A DNA stretch of 64,000 nt, taken from assembly GCF_000184745.1 (NCBI RefSeq), contig NC_014931.1, positions 5,146,001 through 5,210,000 on the forward strand, given 5' to 3'. Shown here in pieces: positions 26,192 to 35,333 of this stretch. The notes under the pieces were generated by a model. The model made no database searches. It saw nothing but the letters and a program-made list of their open reading frames with translations, and was not told the DNA's origin. This DNA is from Variovorax paradoxus EPS. GTDB lineage: Bacteria; Pseudomonadota; Gammaproteobacteria; Burkholderiales; Burkholderiaceae_C. Position 1 is the first letter of the stretch. The number at the start of each line of letters is the position of its first letter. Made by a program: the position numbers and the translations under genes.

Positions 26192-26225
26192 GCAGCCCGC
26201 GGGCTGCGCGGGCGGTGGGTGCGCC

Positions 26226-26582
26226 TCAGGAAAGCCCGAGGAGCACCGCGATGCCCGTGACGAACCAGTTCGCGGTCGTCGCACTGGCCGCGCTTTCCCT
26301 GGAAATCGGCCACAGCTTCGCGCGCTTCCATGCCCATAGGTTGCAGGTCACGGCCAGCACCAGTCCGCTGGGCACAAACAAGGGGGAATGCAGACCGACA
26401 GCGGCGATCAGCGACACCAGGACGATCAGGACGCCTGCCGCCCAGATACCGCTGGATGTGCTTGCGAGCACATGGCAAAGACCGCCGCAGGCTTTGCACG
26501 TCGCAGGAGAACCGCGGCTGGACCAGCGCTTCGCGAGGCCGTCGATGCCCGGCTTCTGGCAACGTGGACAGGCGTGCTTCAC
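26226..26582 (-). CDS. Small zinc-ribbon membrane protein
   Basis: A protein of about 118 residues starting at a GTG. The N-terminal CPRCQK and CKACGG pairs (about residues 4-7 and 31-34) form a zinc-ribbon-like motif. Three hydrophobic segments follow, near 47-65, 67-82 and 100-115. The start overlaps the stop of the upstream gene in GTGA, which decides the GTG over longer frames. Function is unknown. Similar zinc-ribbon/membrane proteins are common in Burkholderiales. Confidence 0.65.
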   Translation of the reverse strand: MKHACPRCQKPGIDGLAKRWSSRGSPATCKACGGLCHVLASTSSGIWAAGVLIVLVSLIAAVGLHSPLFVPSGLVLAVTCNLWAWKRAKLWPISRESAASATTANWFVTGIAVLLGLS

Positions 26583-26821
26583 AGGAAGAGCCACGCCACG
26601 ATCACAGTCAGGATGATGGCCAGCGGGATGAGCCCACTCAGCCGCGTGAGGCCGCCGAGCATGAACAGCGGCACCCGTCCTGCAAATTCCCGGAGGTGGT
26701 CGGCCACGCGGTTCCCCCGGGGCAGCACGGAAGCAACGACCAACGACATCACGATGAGCCCGATGCCCATGGCCAGGAAAGCCGCGACGCAGGTGAGGAT
26801 GAGCGAGACCGGAGGTTTCAT
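26579..26821 (-). CDS. Small two- or three-helix membrane protein of unknown function
   Basis: An 80-residue protein with hydrophobic helices at about 5-32 and 60-80 and a polar region between (PRGNRVADHLREFAGRV). It is translationally coupled to the zinc-ribbon gene that follows. No family is recognised. The pair probably works together at the inner membrane. Confidence 0.65.
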   Translation of the reverse strand: MKPPVSLILTCVAAFLAMGIGLIVMSLVVASVLPRGNRVADHLREFAGRVPLFMLGGLTRLSGLIPLAIILTVIVAWLFL

Positions 26822-26869
26822 GTGCCGCGCAAGATAACGCAGGTCCGCCGCAACGCGAAATCAGTGCGA

Positions 26870-27556
26870 TCAGCCCGCCTCGGAAATCCCGAGCTCCGAG
26901 CACACCCGCCCCACCAGCGCCTTCAGCGATGCCAACTCGGCTTCGAGCCGCGCCACATTGGCCTTGAGCGCCGCGACTTCGCCGAGCGATGCGTCGTGCG
27001 AGGCATAGGCTCCGTCGCCCGAAGCGCCGGCCGGGCCCGCCACTTCTTCCGCGGGCTGCCCGCTCAGCAGATGCGCCCAGCGGCTCTCGCGCGCGCCGGG
27101 CAGCCGCGCCAGCTTCACCACCAGCGCGCCGGCCGGTCGCTCGGCGAGTTCATCGAGAAAGCCTTCGACCGAGGAGATGTCCGCGAAGTTGTGCATGCGG
27201 TCGCAGGCGATGCGCAGCTCGCCGGCCGTTTGCGGCCCGCGCAGCATCAGCACCGTGAGCAGGATCACCGACTGCGAGGGAATGCGCAGCACGCGGTCGA
27301 TGTTGTGCTCGTAGCGGAACGCGCGGCCGCCGCTGCTTTCCGCGACGAGGCTGTAGCCCTTCAGGCTGTCGATGGCGGACTGGATCTGCGATTCGGTCAG
27401 TTCGAGCACCGGGTTGCGGCTGGTCTTCTGGTTGCAGCCCGACACCAGCGAATTGAGCGTGAGCGGGTAGCTGTCGGGCACGGTGCGCTGCTTTTCGGCG
27501 AGCACGCCGAGCACGCGGGTTTCGAGGAGGGACAGGATGGGCAGCGGTGTGGACAT
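26870..27556 (-). CDS. YceH-family protein (DUF480)
   Basis: A 228-residue protein of the YceH family, two winged-helix domains in tandem. The family signature lies near the start: [17 protein letters not shown] and [26 protein letters not shown] lies in the second domain. The C-terminal 60 residues form a coiled coil ([20 protein letters not shown]) not always present in relatives. The biochemical role of YceH is not settled. It is flanked by small membrane proteins and a lipoprotein gene on the same strand. Confidence 0.9.
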   Translation of the reverse strand: MSTPLPILSLLETRVLGVLAEKQRTVPDSYPLTLNSLVSGCNQKTSRNPVLELTESQIQSAIDSLKGYSLVAESSGGRAFRYEHNIDRVLRIPSQSVILLTVLMLRGPQTAGELRIACDRMHNFADISSVEGFLDELAERPAGALVVKLARLPGARESRWAHLLSGQPAEEVAGPAGASGDGAYASHDASLGEVAALKANVARLEAELASLKALVGRVCSELGISEAG

Positions 27557-27606
27557 GGCTCAGAGGCAGGATTCGAAAGTGAAAACACAAGGGGCCGCCA
27601 GCAGGT

Positions 27607-28314
27607 TCATGGCGACACCACGCCGAGTATCGGCCCCAGGTCGCGCACGAAGTCGCTGCGCCCCGCTGCCTTCGAGTACAGCGCCGATACGGTGCCGTCC
27701 AGGTACAGGGCATCGCGGCAGTGCAGCACGTCGCGGAAATAGACCGCGAAGTCGTGGAAGTTCACCGGCGTCTCGCTCATCACGAAGATCGCCGTGTGGC
27801 CGATCGCGCAGACGCCGTTGCGGATCTTGCGCGAGTCCGAATTCGGAATGAGCGCCGGGTGCAACGCGCCGTGGCGCAGCAGCAGCGGGCCGGATTGCGT
27901 GGCGAGGTGCACGCCGCCGCGCTTCGCGAACGCCGGGTACTCCGACGACTCGATCACGCGGGGGCCGTCGTCGGTGACGAGGAACACGCCGTTCGGCTTC
28001 AGGAAGAAGTTGCCGGTGCCGCTCGCGAGGTTGAGCGGCACCTCTTCGCGGCCATCGCGCACGAAGAGCCCGACCGGCGAAAAATCCGCGTGGTACATGC
28101 CGGCGTTGACCGCGAAGACAAGCTGCCGGCCTTGCGCCTTCAGCCAGGCATCGAGGCGGTCGAAGCGCTTGAACGCGACGCCGGTGTCGTCATTCAGGAA
28201 CAACGCGAGCTTCTCGGTACGAAGGTCGACCTTCACGACCGTGTAGCGCGGGTCCGCCGCAACCGACGCGCAGCTCGCGAGGACGACGGCCAGCAGAAGC
28301 AGAAGCTTTCTCAT
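27607..28314 (-). CDS. Phosphodiester glycosidase-like lipoprotein (NAGPA/DUF2233 type)
   Basis: A 235-residue exported protein. The N-terminus MRKLLLLLAVVLASCAS is a lipoprotein signal with a lipobox before Cys15. The body has NAGMYHADFSPVGLFV and YLDGTVSALYSK, the two hallmark segments of the DUF2233/phosphodiester glycosidase family (the phage homologue acts on cell-wall sugars). It may trim envelope or extracellular glycans, but the substrate is unknown. The start at 28314 follows the signal peptide. A longer frame to 28344 would hide it. Confidence 0.85.
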   Translation of the reverse strand: MRKLLLLLAVVLASCASVAADPRYTVVKVDLRTEKLALFLNDDTGVAFKRFDRLDAWLKAQGRQLVFAVNAGMYHADFSPVGLFVRDGREEVPLNLASGTGNFFLKPNGVFLVTDDGPRVIESSEYPAFAKRGGVHLATQSGPLLLRHGALHPALIPNSDSRKIRNGVCAIGHTAIFVMSETPVNFHDFAVYFRDVLHCRDALYLDGTVSALYSKAAGRSDFVRDLGPILGVVSP

Positions 28315-28340
28315 GGCCGCGCCCTTCGCCTGCGTTCCGA

Positions 28341-29372
28341 TCAACCGCCGTTGATGCGGCTGACCAGCGCCTTGGTGAACGCGGCGGTGTTCGCGGTGCC
28401 GCCGAGGTCACCGGTGCGCACGTTGTCGATGTTCAGCGTCTGGTCGATCGCCGTGCGCAGGCGCGTGGCCAGCTCGGGCATCTTGGTGTGGTCGAGCATC
28501 ATCGCGGCGGCCAGCAGCAGCGCGGTGGGATTGGCGATGCCCTTGCCGGCGATGTCGGGCGCCGAGCCGTGCACCGCTTCGAAGATTGCCGCATCGGTGC
28601 CGATGTTGGCGCCGGGCGCCATGCCCAGGCCGCCGACGAGGCCGGCCACGAGGTCCGAGAGGATGTCGCCGAACAGGTTGGTCGTCACTAGCATGTCGAA
28701 CTGCCAGGGGTTGAGCACCAGCTTCATCGCGCAGGCGTCCACGATGATCGAGTCGAGCTCGAACTTGCCCTTGTACTTTTCCGCGTAGAGCTGCTCGCCC
28801 GTCTCCAGAAACAGGCCGGTCAGCACCTTCATGATGTTGGCCTTGTGCACCAGCGTGACCTTCTTGCGGCCGGTGGCGATGGCGGTCTCGAACGCGTACT
28901 CGAGCACCCGACGGCAGCCCTGCCGCGTGTTGATGCCGGTGGCCATGCCCACGGCGTGCGGGTCGCCGTCGATGCGCACGTAGTGCTCGTGGCCGATGTA
29001 GAGACCCTCGAGGTTCTCTCGCACGATCATCAGATCGATCTTGTCGAAGCGCCCGCCCGGGATGATGGTGCGCGCGGGGCGCAGGTTGGCGTAGAGCTGG
29101 AATTCCTCCCGCAGCCGCACGTTCGACGAGCGATAGCCGCCGCCCGATGGTGTTTCGAGCGGGCCCTTGAGCGCGAGGCGGGTGGTGCGGATGCTGTCGA
29201 GCGTGGCCTTCGGCAGCGGATCGCCCGAGGCCTTGACGCCGCCGAGGCCGGCGATCTGGGTGTCCCAGGTGAAAGGGGCCTTCAGCGCATCGAGCGCGGC
29301 CAGCGTGGCGTCGACGATTTCGGGGCCGATGCCATCGCCGGGGATGAGGGTTGCGGGAATGGAAGTGGTCAT
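28341..29372 (-). CDS. NAD-type isocitrate dehydrogenase
   Basis: A 343-residue beta-decarboxylating dehydrogenase. LIPGDGIGPEI near the start, the substrate loop LETPSGGGYRSSNVRLRE, ARTIIPGGRFD, VHKANIMK and the metal-site segment DILSDL fit the isocitrate/isopropylmalate family. The SSNVRLR loop resembles eukaryotic NAD-type isocitrate dehydrogenase rather than LeuB. It would convert isocitrate to 2-oxoglutarate in the TCA cycle. Homoisocitrate or tartrate dehydrogenase is less likely. The start at 29372 removes a cysteine-rich, non-protein-like extension. Confidence 0.88.
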   Translation of the reverse strand: MTTSIPATLIPGDGIGPEIVDATLAALDALKAPFTWDTQIAGLGGVKASGDPLPKATLDSIRTTRLALKGPLETPSGGGYRSSNVRLREEFQLYANLRPARTIIPGGRFDKIDLMIVRENLEGLYIGHEHYVRIDGDPHAVGMATGINTRQGCRRVLEYAFETAIATGRKKVTLVHKANIMKVLTGLFLETGEQLYAEKYKGKFELDSIIVDACAMKLVLNPWQFDMLVTTNLFGDILSDLVAGLVGGLGMAPGANIGTDAAIFEAVHGSAPDIAGKGIANPTALLLAAAMMLDHTKMPELATRLRTAIDQTLNIDNVRTGDLGGTANTAAFTKALVSRINGG

Positions 29373-29580
29373 CGGCTGCGGCTCGCTTTCTGGCGTTCTG
29401 TATCGGGGGCCGAAGCATACGTCGCGCGCGAGACACCCCGCGGTTTCGTGGGTCACTCGCGCCCTCAAACACGGGGTCGGGCACAGGCTGCACGCGCCCA
29501 CCTAAAATGCCCGGTTCCCGGATGCGCGGCGCTCGCCGCCTCCGATGCCAGTCCGTCACTCCCCGAAAGCGCCCTCCCCG

Positions 29581-31683
29581 ATGTCCGCCCCGCGCAAGCT
29601 CTTCGTCACCACCGCCCTGCCGTATGCCAACGGCAAGTTCCACATCGGCCACATGATGGAATACATCCAGGCCGACATCTGGGTGCGGAACCAGCGAATG
29701 AACGGCGCCGAGGTCAACTTCGTCTGCGCCGACGACGCGCACGGCGCGGCCATCACCATCGCGGCCGACAAGGCCGGCGTGACGCCGCAGGCCTTCGTGG
29801 CGGAGATCGCGGCGGGCCGCAAGCCCTACCTCGACGGCTACTACATCTCGTTCGACAACTGGCACTCGACCGACGCGCCGGAGAACCACCAGCTCGCGCA
29901 GGACATCTACCGCGACCTGCGCGCCAACGGCCTCATCGAGACCAAGAGCGTCGAGCAGTTCTACGACCCCGAAAAGGGCATGTTCCTGGCCGACCGCTTC
30001 ATCAAGGGCGAGTGCCCGAACTGCCATTCGAAGGACCAGTACGGCGACAACTGCGAGGTGTGCGGCGCCGTGTACGCGCCCACCGAGCTGATCAACCCCT
30101 ACTCGGCCCTCTCGGGCGCCAAGCCCGAGCTGCGCAGCTCGGACCACTTCTTCTTCAAGCTCTCGGACCCGCGCTGCGAGGCCTACCTGAAGGAATGGAC
30201 CGCCGCGCCCGGTCATGTGCAGTCCGAAGTGCAGAACAAGATCCGCGAATGGCTCTACAAGGACGACGAAGGCAAGGGAGGCCTGGGCGACTGGGACATC
30301 AGCCGCGACGCGCCCTACTTCGGCATCGAGATCCCCGATGCGCCGGGCAAGTACTTCTACGTGTGGCTCGACGCGCCCGTGGGCTACCTCGCCTCGCTCA
30401 AGAACCTGCTGGACAAGCGCTGCATCGAACTGGGCGGCGACGGCATCTCGTACACCGAGTACATGGCCGACCCGGACCTGGAGCAGGTGCACTTCATCGG
30501 CAAGGACATCATCACCTTCCACACGCTCTTCTGGCCTGCGATGCTGCACTTCAGCGGCCGCAAGGCGCCCGACGCGGTGTACGTGCACGGCCACCTGACG
30601 GTAAGCGGCGAGAAGATGAGCAAGAGCCGCGGCACCGGCATCGATCCGCTCAAGTACCTGTCGATCGGCCTGGACCCCGAGTGGCTGCGCTACTACATCG
30701 CGGCCAAGCTCAACGGCCGCAACGAGGACATCGACTTCAACCCCGAGGACTTCGTTGCGCGCGTCAACAGCGACCTCGTGGGCAAGTACATCAACATCGC
30801 AAGCCGCGCGGCGGGCTTCATCGGCAAGCGCTTCGGCGGCAAGCTGGGCGAAGTGTCGGCCGATGGCGACGCGCTGCTGTTCGCGCTGCGCGAGGCGGCC
30901 GGCCAGATCCATTCGCTCTACGACGGCCGCGACTACGCCCGTGCGCTGCGCGAGGTGATGGCGCTGGCCGACAAGGTGAACGAATACGTCGACCAGAACA
31001 AGCCCTGGGAACTGGCCAAGAAAGAAGGCGCCGAGGCGCGCTTGCACGACGTGTGCACGGTGTGCATCGAGGCCTTCCGCCTGCTCACGCTGTACCTGAA
31101 GCCGGTGCTGCCGGCACTTGCGGTGAACGTCGAGGCCTTCCTGAAGATCTCACCGCTGGTGTGGTCCGACGCCGCGCAGCCTCTGCCCGCGGGCCATGCG
31201 ATCGGCGAATACAAGCACCTGATGCAGCGCGCCGATGCCAAGGTGGTCGACAAGCTGTTCGATGCACCCGAGCCGGTGGCAGCCGTTGCTGCTGCCGCGG
31301 AAGCCGCGACGGATTCGCTGCCCGGCGGCGAAGCCATCGCGCCGACGATCACCATCGACGACTTCGTGAAGATCGACCTGCGCATCGCCAAGATCGTGGC
31401 CTGCGAGAAGGTCGAGGGCTCGACCAAGCTGCTGCGCCTGACGCTCGACGCGGGCGAAGGCAAGACCCGCAACGTCTTCAGCGGCATCGCCTCGGCCTAT
31501 CAGCCCGAGCAGCTCGTGGGCAAGCTCACGGTGCTGGTCGCGAACCTCGCGCCGCGCAAGATGAAGTTCGGCATCAGCGAAGGCATGGTGCTGGCCGCAA
31601 GCCACGGCGACGAAAAAGCCAACCCGGGCATCCACGTGCTCGAACCGTGGCCGGGCGCAACGCCGGGCATGCGGGTTCGCTGA
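29581..31683 (+). CDS. metG: Methionine-tRNA ligase
   Basis: A 700-residue class I tRNA synthetase that charges tRNA-Met. HIGH is at 21-24, the zinc knuckle cysteines at 145, 148, 158 and 161, KMSKS at about 345-349, and an anticodon-binding helical domain follows. The C-terminal 110 residues are the tRNA-binding (Trbp/EMAP-II) domain, [20 protein letters not shown], found in dimeric MetRS. A low-complexity Ala-rich linker joins them near 565-580. The ATG at 29581 is used rather than an upstream one because [18 protein letters not shown] is the standard N-terminus. Confidence 0.97.
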   Translation: MSAPRKLFVTTALPYANGKFHIGHMMEYIQADIWVRNQRMNGAEVNFVCADDAHGAAITIAADKAGVTPQAFVAEIAAGRKPYLDGYYISFDNWHSTDAPENHQLAQDIYRDLRANGLIETKSVEQFYDPEKGMFLADRFIKGECPNCHSKDQYGDNCEVCGAVYAPTELINPYSALSGAKPELRSSDHFFFKLSDPRCEAYLKEWTAAPGHVQSEVQNKIREWLYKDDEGKGGLGDWDISRDAPYFGIEIPDAPGKYFYVWLDAPVGYLASLKNLLDKRCIELGGDGISYTEYMADPDLEQVHFIGKDIITFHTLFWPAMLHFSGRKAPDAVYVHGHLTVSGEKMSKSRGTGIDPLKYLSIGLDPEWLRYYIAAKLNGRNEDIDFNPEDFVARVNSDLVGKYINIASRAAGFIGKRFGGKLGEVSADGDALLFALREAAGQIHSLYDGRDYARALREVMALADKVNEYVDQNKPWELAKKEGAEARLHDVCTVCIEAFRLLTLYLKPVLPALAVNVEAFLKISPLVWSDAAQPLPAGHAIGEYKHLMQRADAKVVDKLFDAPEPVAAVAAAAEAATDSLPGGEAIAPTITIDDFVKIDLRIAKIVACEKVEGSTKLLRLTLDAGEGKTRNVFSGIASAYQPEQLVGKLTVLVANLAPRKMKFGISEGMVLAASHGDEKANPGIHVLEPWPGATPGMRVR

Positions 31684-31708
31684 CCTGTCCGATCGAGGAG
31701 ATCACACC

Positions 31709-31906
31709 ATGCTGCTGCGCACCCTTCTGCTGTCGTCGCTCGTCGCCGCGCTGAGCGGCTGCGCGGTGGTCACCGTCGCAGGCACCGCCGTGAGCGTGGG
31801 CGCCAGCGCGGTGGGCCTGGCGGCCGACGCCGCCATCGGCACCGTGCGCATCACCGGCAAGGCCGTGGGCGCCGCGGCCGACGCGGTCATTCCGGACAGC
31901 AAGTAG
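31709..31906 (+). CDS. Small lipoprotein, NF-like repeat of Ala/Gly/Val
   Basis: A 65-residue protein beginning MLLRTLLLSSLVAALSGCAV, a lipoprotein signal with Cys18 as lipidation site. The mature part is a hydrophobic Ala/Gly/Val stretch with TAVSVGASAVGLAADAA. It follows metG by 25 bases and may be read through from it. Function is unknown. Small lipoproteins of this kind are frequent next to metG in Comamonadaceae, as far as I recall. Confidence 0.75.
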   Translation: MLLRTLLLSSLVAALSGCAVVTVAGTAVSVGASAVGLAADAAIGTVRITGKAVGAAADAVIPDSK

Positions 31907-31988
31907 GGCACTGCAAAGCTCAGCGCGGCAGGCTCCGACCGCGCGATGTGCACGGTCGCGAAGGCCCTCAGGCCACAATCGGCCACAC

Positions 31989-33632
31989 ATGCAGAGTCCG
32001 CTGAACCTCACCCGCTTTCGCCCCCGCCTGCTGGACGCAATGGCGGACTACAACCGGGAGCGTTTCTTCAAGGACCTGGGCGCGGGCGCGACGGTCGGCA
32101 TCGTGGCGCTGCCGCTGGCCATGGCTTTCGCCATCGCGTCGGGGCTCAAGCCCGAAGCCGGCATCTGGACGGCGATCATCGCGGGCTTCTTGATCTCGCT
32201 CCTGGGCGGCTCGGCGGTGCAGATCGGCGGGCCGGCCGGCGCCTTCATCGTGATCGTCTACGGCATCGTCGAGCGCTACGGCGTGGCGAACCTGCTGATC
32301 GCCACCGCCTGCGCCGGCGTGCTGCTGTTCGCGGCGGGGCTCTTCGGGCTCGGGCGGCTGGTGCGCTTCGTTCCGCTGTCGATCGTGGTGGGCTTCACCA
32401 ACGGCATCGCGGTGCTGATCCTGCTGTCGCAACTGAAAGATCTGCTCGGGCTCTCGGTCGAGAAGATGCCGGCCGACGTGTTCTCGCAACTGCATGCGAT
32501 GGCGCTGCGGATCGGCACCTTCAATCCGTATGCCTTCGCGCTCGGCGTCGTCTGCGTGGCCGGGCTGGTGCTGTGGCGGCGGCTGCCTCGCCTGCCGTTG
32601 CATGTCGTGCAGACGCGGGCTGTGCAGATGGCCTCCCGCGTGCCGGGGCCGATCGTCGCGCTGGTCACGCTCACGCTGGTGTCATGGGGTTTCGCGCTGC
32701 CGGTGGAGACCATCGGCACGCGCTTCGGCGGCATTCCCGAGGGCGTTCCGGGCTTCGCGCTGCCTGATTTCTCGTGGGAGACGGTCAAGCAACTGGTCAC
32801 GCCGACGCTGACCATCGCGCTGCTCGGCGCCATCGAATCGCTGCTGTGCGCGCGCGTGGCCGACCAACTGAGCGGCCAGCCGCGCCACGATCCGAACCAG
32901 GAGCTGATGGCGCAGGGCATCGCGAACATCGTCACGCCTTTCTTCGGCGGCATGCCGGCCACCGGCACCATCGCGCGCACGGTGACGAACATCCGTTCGG
33001 GCGGCAATTCGCCGGTCGCGGGCATCGTGCATGCGGTGACGCTGATGGTCGTGGTGCTGTTGGCCGCGCCGCTCGCGCGCCATGTGCCGCTTGCGGTGCT
33101 GGCGGGCATCCTGGTGTTTGTGGGGCTGAACATGGGCGAATGGCGCGAGTTCACGCCGGGCCAGTTGCGGCACTTCAGCCGGCATTACCGACTGCTGATG
33201 CTCGGCACTTTTTTCCTGACCGTCGTGTTCGACCTGACGGTGGCGGTGCAGGTGGGCATCGTGCTGGCGTGCGCGCTTTTCATCCGGCGCATGAGCGGGC
33301 TCTTCAGCGTCGAGCTCGAGACGCTGCAGCCGCCGGTGCTCACCTATCGCATCTATGGCGCGCTGTTCTTCGGCGCGGCGGCCAAGCTCGACGAGGCGGT
33401 GAACGCGGCGGAACGCGCGCCGCGCGGCATGACGGTGGTGCTGGACGCCACGCACCTGATCTACCTGGACGCCACCGGCATCGACGCGCTGCGGCAACTG
33501 CATCGCGCGGTGCTGGCGCGCGACGGGGTGCTGCGGCTCGAATCCTTGCAGCCGCAACCGCGCGAGGTGATCGAGCGTTCGGGCTTTGCGGAAGAGCTGG
33601 CGACCGGAAGGCCGCACGCGGCGGAAGGCTGA
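31989..33632 (+). CDS. SulP/SLC26-family anion transporter with STAS domain
   Basis: A 547-residue transporter with about 12-14 membrane helices in the first 420 residues (TVGIVALPLAMAFAIASGLKPEAG and the family segment GGMPATGTIARTVTNIRSGG) and a cytoplasmic STAS domain from about 445 (VVLDATHLIYLDATGIDALRQL). SulP proteins move sulfate, bicarbonate or dicarboxylates. The substrate cannot be chosen from sequence alone. Its gene is separated from the lipoprotein gene by 82 bases, room for a promoter. Confidence 0.92.
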   Translation: MQSPLNLTRFRPRLLDAMADYNRERFFKDLGAGATVGIVALPLAMAFAIASGLKPEAGIWTAIIAGFLISLLGGSAVQIGGPAGAFIVIVYGIVERYGVANLLIATACAGVLLFAAGLFGLGRLVRFVPLSIVVGFTNGIAVLILLSQLKDLLGLSVEKMPADVFSQLHAMALRIGTFNPYAFALGVVCVAGLVLWRRLPRLPLHVVQTRAVQMASRVPGPIVALVTLTLVSWGFALPVETIGTRFGGIPEGVPGFALPDFSWETVKQLVTPTLTIALLGAIESLLCARVADQLSGQPRHDPNQELMAQGIANIVTPFFGGMPATGTIARTVTNIRSGGNSPVAGIVHAVTLMVVVLLAAPLARHVPLAVLAGILVFVGLNMGEWREFTPGQLRHFSRHYRLLMLGTFFLTVVFDLTVAVQVGIVLACALFIRRMSGLFSVELETLQPPVLTYRIYGALFFGAAAKLDEAVNAAERAPRGMTVVLDATHLIYLDATGIDALRQLHRAVLARDGVLRLESLQPQPREVIERSGFAEELATGRPHAAEG

Positions 33633-34139
33633 TCAGTTGGCTTCGGTCGCCCGGTCCAGTGACGAGCCGCTGCGCACCACGCGCTGGTCGTCGTTGAGCG
33701 TTGCGGTGAACACCATCGGCGAATTCGGCGGCTGCACCCAGCGCCATTCCCATTCGGTCTCGCGCTTGAGCGCATAGGGCGTGACCTTGGCGGGCTTGCC
33801 GAGCAGTTTGCGCAGGTCTTCCATCATCATCCCGGGCTGCACCTTGGCGAAGTTCTCGGGCGTGAGCACCTGGCGCAGCGCGCTCATCTTGCCGTCGCGG
33901 CCGATGGTGATCATGTAGTTCTTCTGGCCCTGGGGCTGGCGGTTGTATTCGAAGACGCGGCCGCCGTCGGGGGCGTCCCAGATGTTCTCCGGCTGGCCGA
34001 ATTTGGTGCGCACGTCGGCTTCTGTGGCAACGCCTTCTTCGAGTTCGGCGATGCGCTGGTTGTCGCAGCCCGCAAGCCCGATCACCACCGCCAGCAACGC
34101 CGTTGCCATGCCGATCTGCCACTGTTGCCGATGTCCCAT
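33633..34139 (-). CDS. BamE/SmpA-like outer-membrane lipoprotein
   Basis: A 168-residue lipoprotein with signal peptide and lipobox (GLAGC at about 20-24). It contains a SmpA/OmlA-type fold, with TEADVRTKFGQPENIWD and RKLLGKPAKVTPYALK. Two copies of the motif 'x-P-G-x-P' type turns appear, so it may hold two half-domains. A role in outer-membrane assembly is suggested by the family but its partner genes are absent. It is convergent with sulP (no gap) and divergent from the DUF3460 gene. Confidence 0.8.
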   Translation of the reverse strand: MGHRQQWQIGMATALLAVVIGLAGCDNQRIAELEEGVATEADVRTKFGQPENIWDAPDGGRVFEYNRQPQGQKNYMITIGRDGKMSALRQVLTPENFAKVQPGMMMEDLRKLLGKPAKVTPYALKRETEWEWRWVQPPNSPMVFTATLNDDQRVVRSGSSLDRATEAN

Positions 34140-34178
34140 GCCGTCCCCGGTAAAATTCAGGCTACAAAGGTCCAGTCT

Positions 34179-34385
34179 ATGTCCATCTTCCGCCGCCCCC
34201 ACTACTCTTCCGAGATCACCAATTTCATCGAGGAGATGAAAGAAAAGAAGCCGACGCTGGAAGCCGAACAGCGCGCCGGCCGCGCCCTCCTCTGGGACAA
34301 GCACCTCGACCGCAGCCTGCTCGAGGAGTACAGCGAAGCCCGCGTGCCGATGCAGCCGTACGTCTACCAGACCCAATCCAAGTAA
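34179..34385 (+). CDS. DUF3460-family protein
   Basis: A 68-residue protein of the DUF3460 family, a short conserved protein of beta-proteobacteria. Features are MSIFRRPHYSSEITNFIEEM, then KEKKPTLEAEQRAGRALLW and a C-terminal VPMQPYVYQT. The role is unknown. It is usually found upstream of scpA, which is also the case here (72 bases, with a hairpin repeat between). Confidence 0.88.
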   Translation: MSIFRRPHYSSEITNFIEEMKEKKPTLEAEQRAGRALLWDKHLDRSLLEEYSEARVPMQPYVYQTQSK

Positions 34386-34430
34386 ATGGTGCCGGTTCGG
34401 CATCCAGCCCTCGTCCGCATTGCGCCGATA

Positions 34431-34447
34431 GCTATTGAATTGATAGC
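34431..34447. repeat. Short GCTAT...ATAGC palindromic repeat before scpA
   Basis: Five-base arms GCTAT (34431-34435) and ATAGC (34443-34447) flank a 7-base loop. Similar GCTATCAATT-type elements lie at 42664-42684 inside gpsA and at 58580-58596 at an endonuclease gene end. The element ends 9 bases before the scpA start, where it may affect translation. Confidence 0.55.
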
Positions 34448-34456
34448 GATCGCCCG

Positions 34457-35296
34457 ATGAGCAGCAGAGACGAGGACAACGACACGCCGGTGATGGCCAT
34501 GCCCGAGGTGGTCGACCAGGTCGCGCTCGCCAGGCTCTATGGCGAGCCGCTGTTCGCGATGCCGAAGGACCTGTACATCCCGCCCGAGGCGCTGCAGGTC
34601 TTTCTCGAAGCCTTCGAAGGTCCACTCGACCTGCTGCTTTACCTGATCAGGAAGCAGAACTTCAACATCCTCGACATCCCGATGGCGGGCCTCACGCGGC
34701 AGTACCTGAGCTACGTCGACGAGATCCGCCAGACGAACCTCGAACTCGCGGCCGAGTATTTGCTGATGGCCGCGATGCTGATCGAGATCAAGTCGCGCAT
34801 GCTGCTGCCGCCCAAGAAGGTAGCCGACGGCGAAGAGGCCGAAGACCCGCGCGCCGAGCTCGTGCGCCGGCTGCTCGAGTACGAGCAGACCAAGCTGCAG
34901 GCCGCCGCCATCAGCGCGATGCCGACCTACGGGCGCGACTTCTGGAAGGGGCAGGTCTACATCGAGCAATCGCTCAAGCCGCGCTTTCCGGACGTGAACG
35001 TGATTGACCTGCGCGATGCGTGGGCCGACATCATGAAGCGCGCCAAGCTCGTGCAGCACCACAAGATCTCGCGCGAAGAACTCAACGTGCGCGAGCACAT
35101 GAGCATCGTGCTGCGCCACCTGCAGGGGCAGCGCTTCGTGGAGTTCGAGAAACTTTTTGACGTGTCGCGCGGCGCGCCCGTGCTGATCGTCACCTTCATC
35201 GCGATGCTCGAGCTCGCGAAGGAAACGCTGATCGACATCACGCAGGCGGAAGCCTTCGCGCCGATCTACGTTCGCCTGGCGTATTCGCCGGCCTGA
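34457..35296 (+). CDS. scpA: Segregation and condensation protein A
   Basis: ScpA is the kleisin subunit of the SMC-ScpAB complex that compacts and segregates chromosomes. The 279-residue protein has the N-terminal kleisin motif [19 protein letters not shown] near 56-74, [15 protein letters not shown], the middle KSRMLLPPK, and a C-terminal winged-helix part that contacts SMC. The length fits. No scpB follows. nadB starts 37 bases after the stop. Confidence 0.95.
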   Translation: MSSRDEDNDTPVMAMPEVVDQVALARLYGEPLFAMPKDLYIPPEALQVFLEAFEGPLDLLLYLIRKQNFNILDIPMAGLTRQYLSYVDEIRQTNLELAAEYLLMAAMLIEIKSRMLLPPKKVADGEEAEDPRAELVRRLLEYEQTKLQAAAISAMPTYGRDFWKGQVYIEQSLKPRFPDVNVIDLRDAWADIMKRAKLVQHHKISREELNVREHMSIVLRHLQGQRFVEFEKLFDVSRGAPVLIVTFIAMLELAKETLIDITQAEAFAPIYVRLAYSPA

Positions 35297-35333
35297 CCCC
35301 CGCCCCGCCGCACTTACCACCGAGGATTCCGCC

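Noticed and set aside
28845..31754. A 969-codon frame overlapping metG
   Set aside because: It is out of frame with metG, which has HIGH and KMSKS motifs in order. The long frame is a high-GC artefact.
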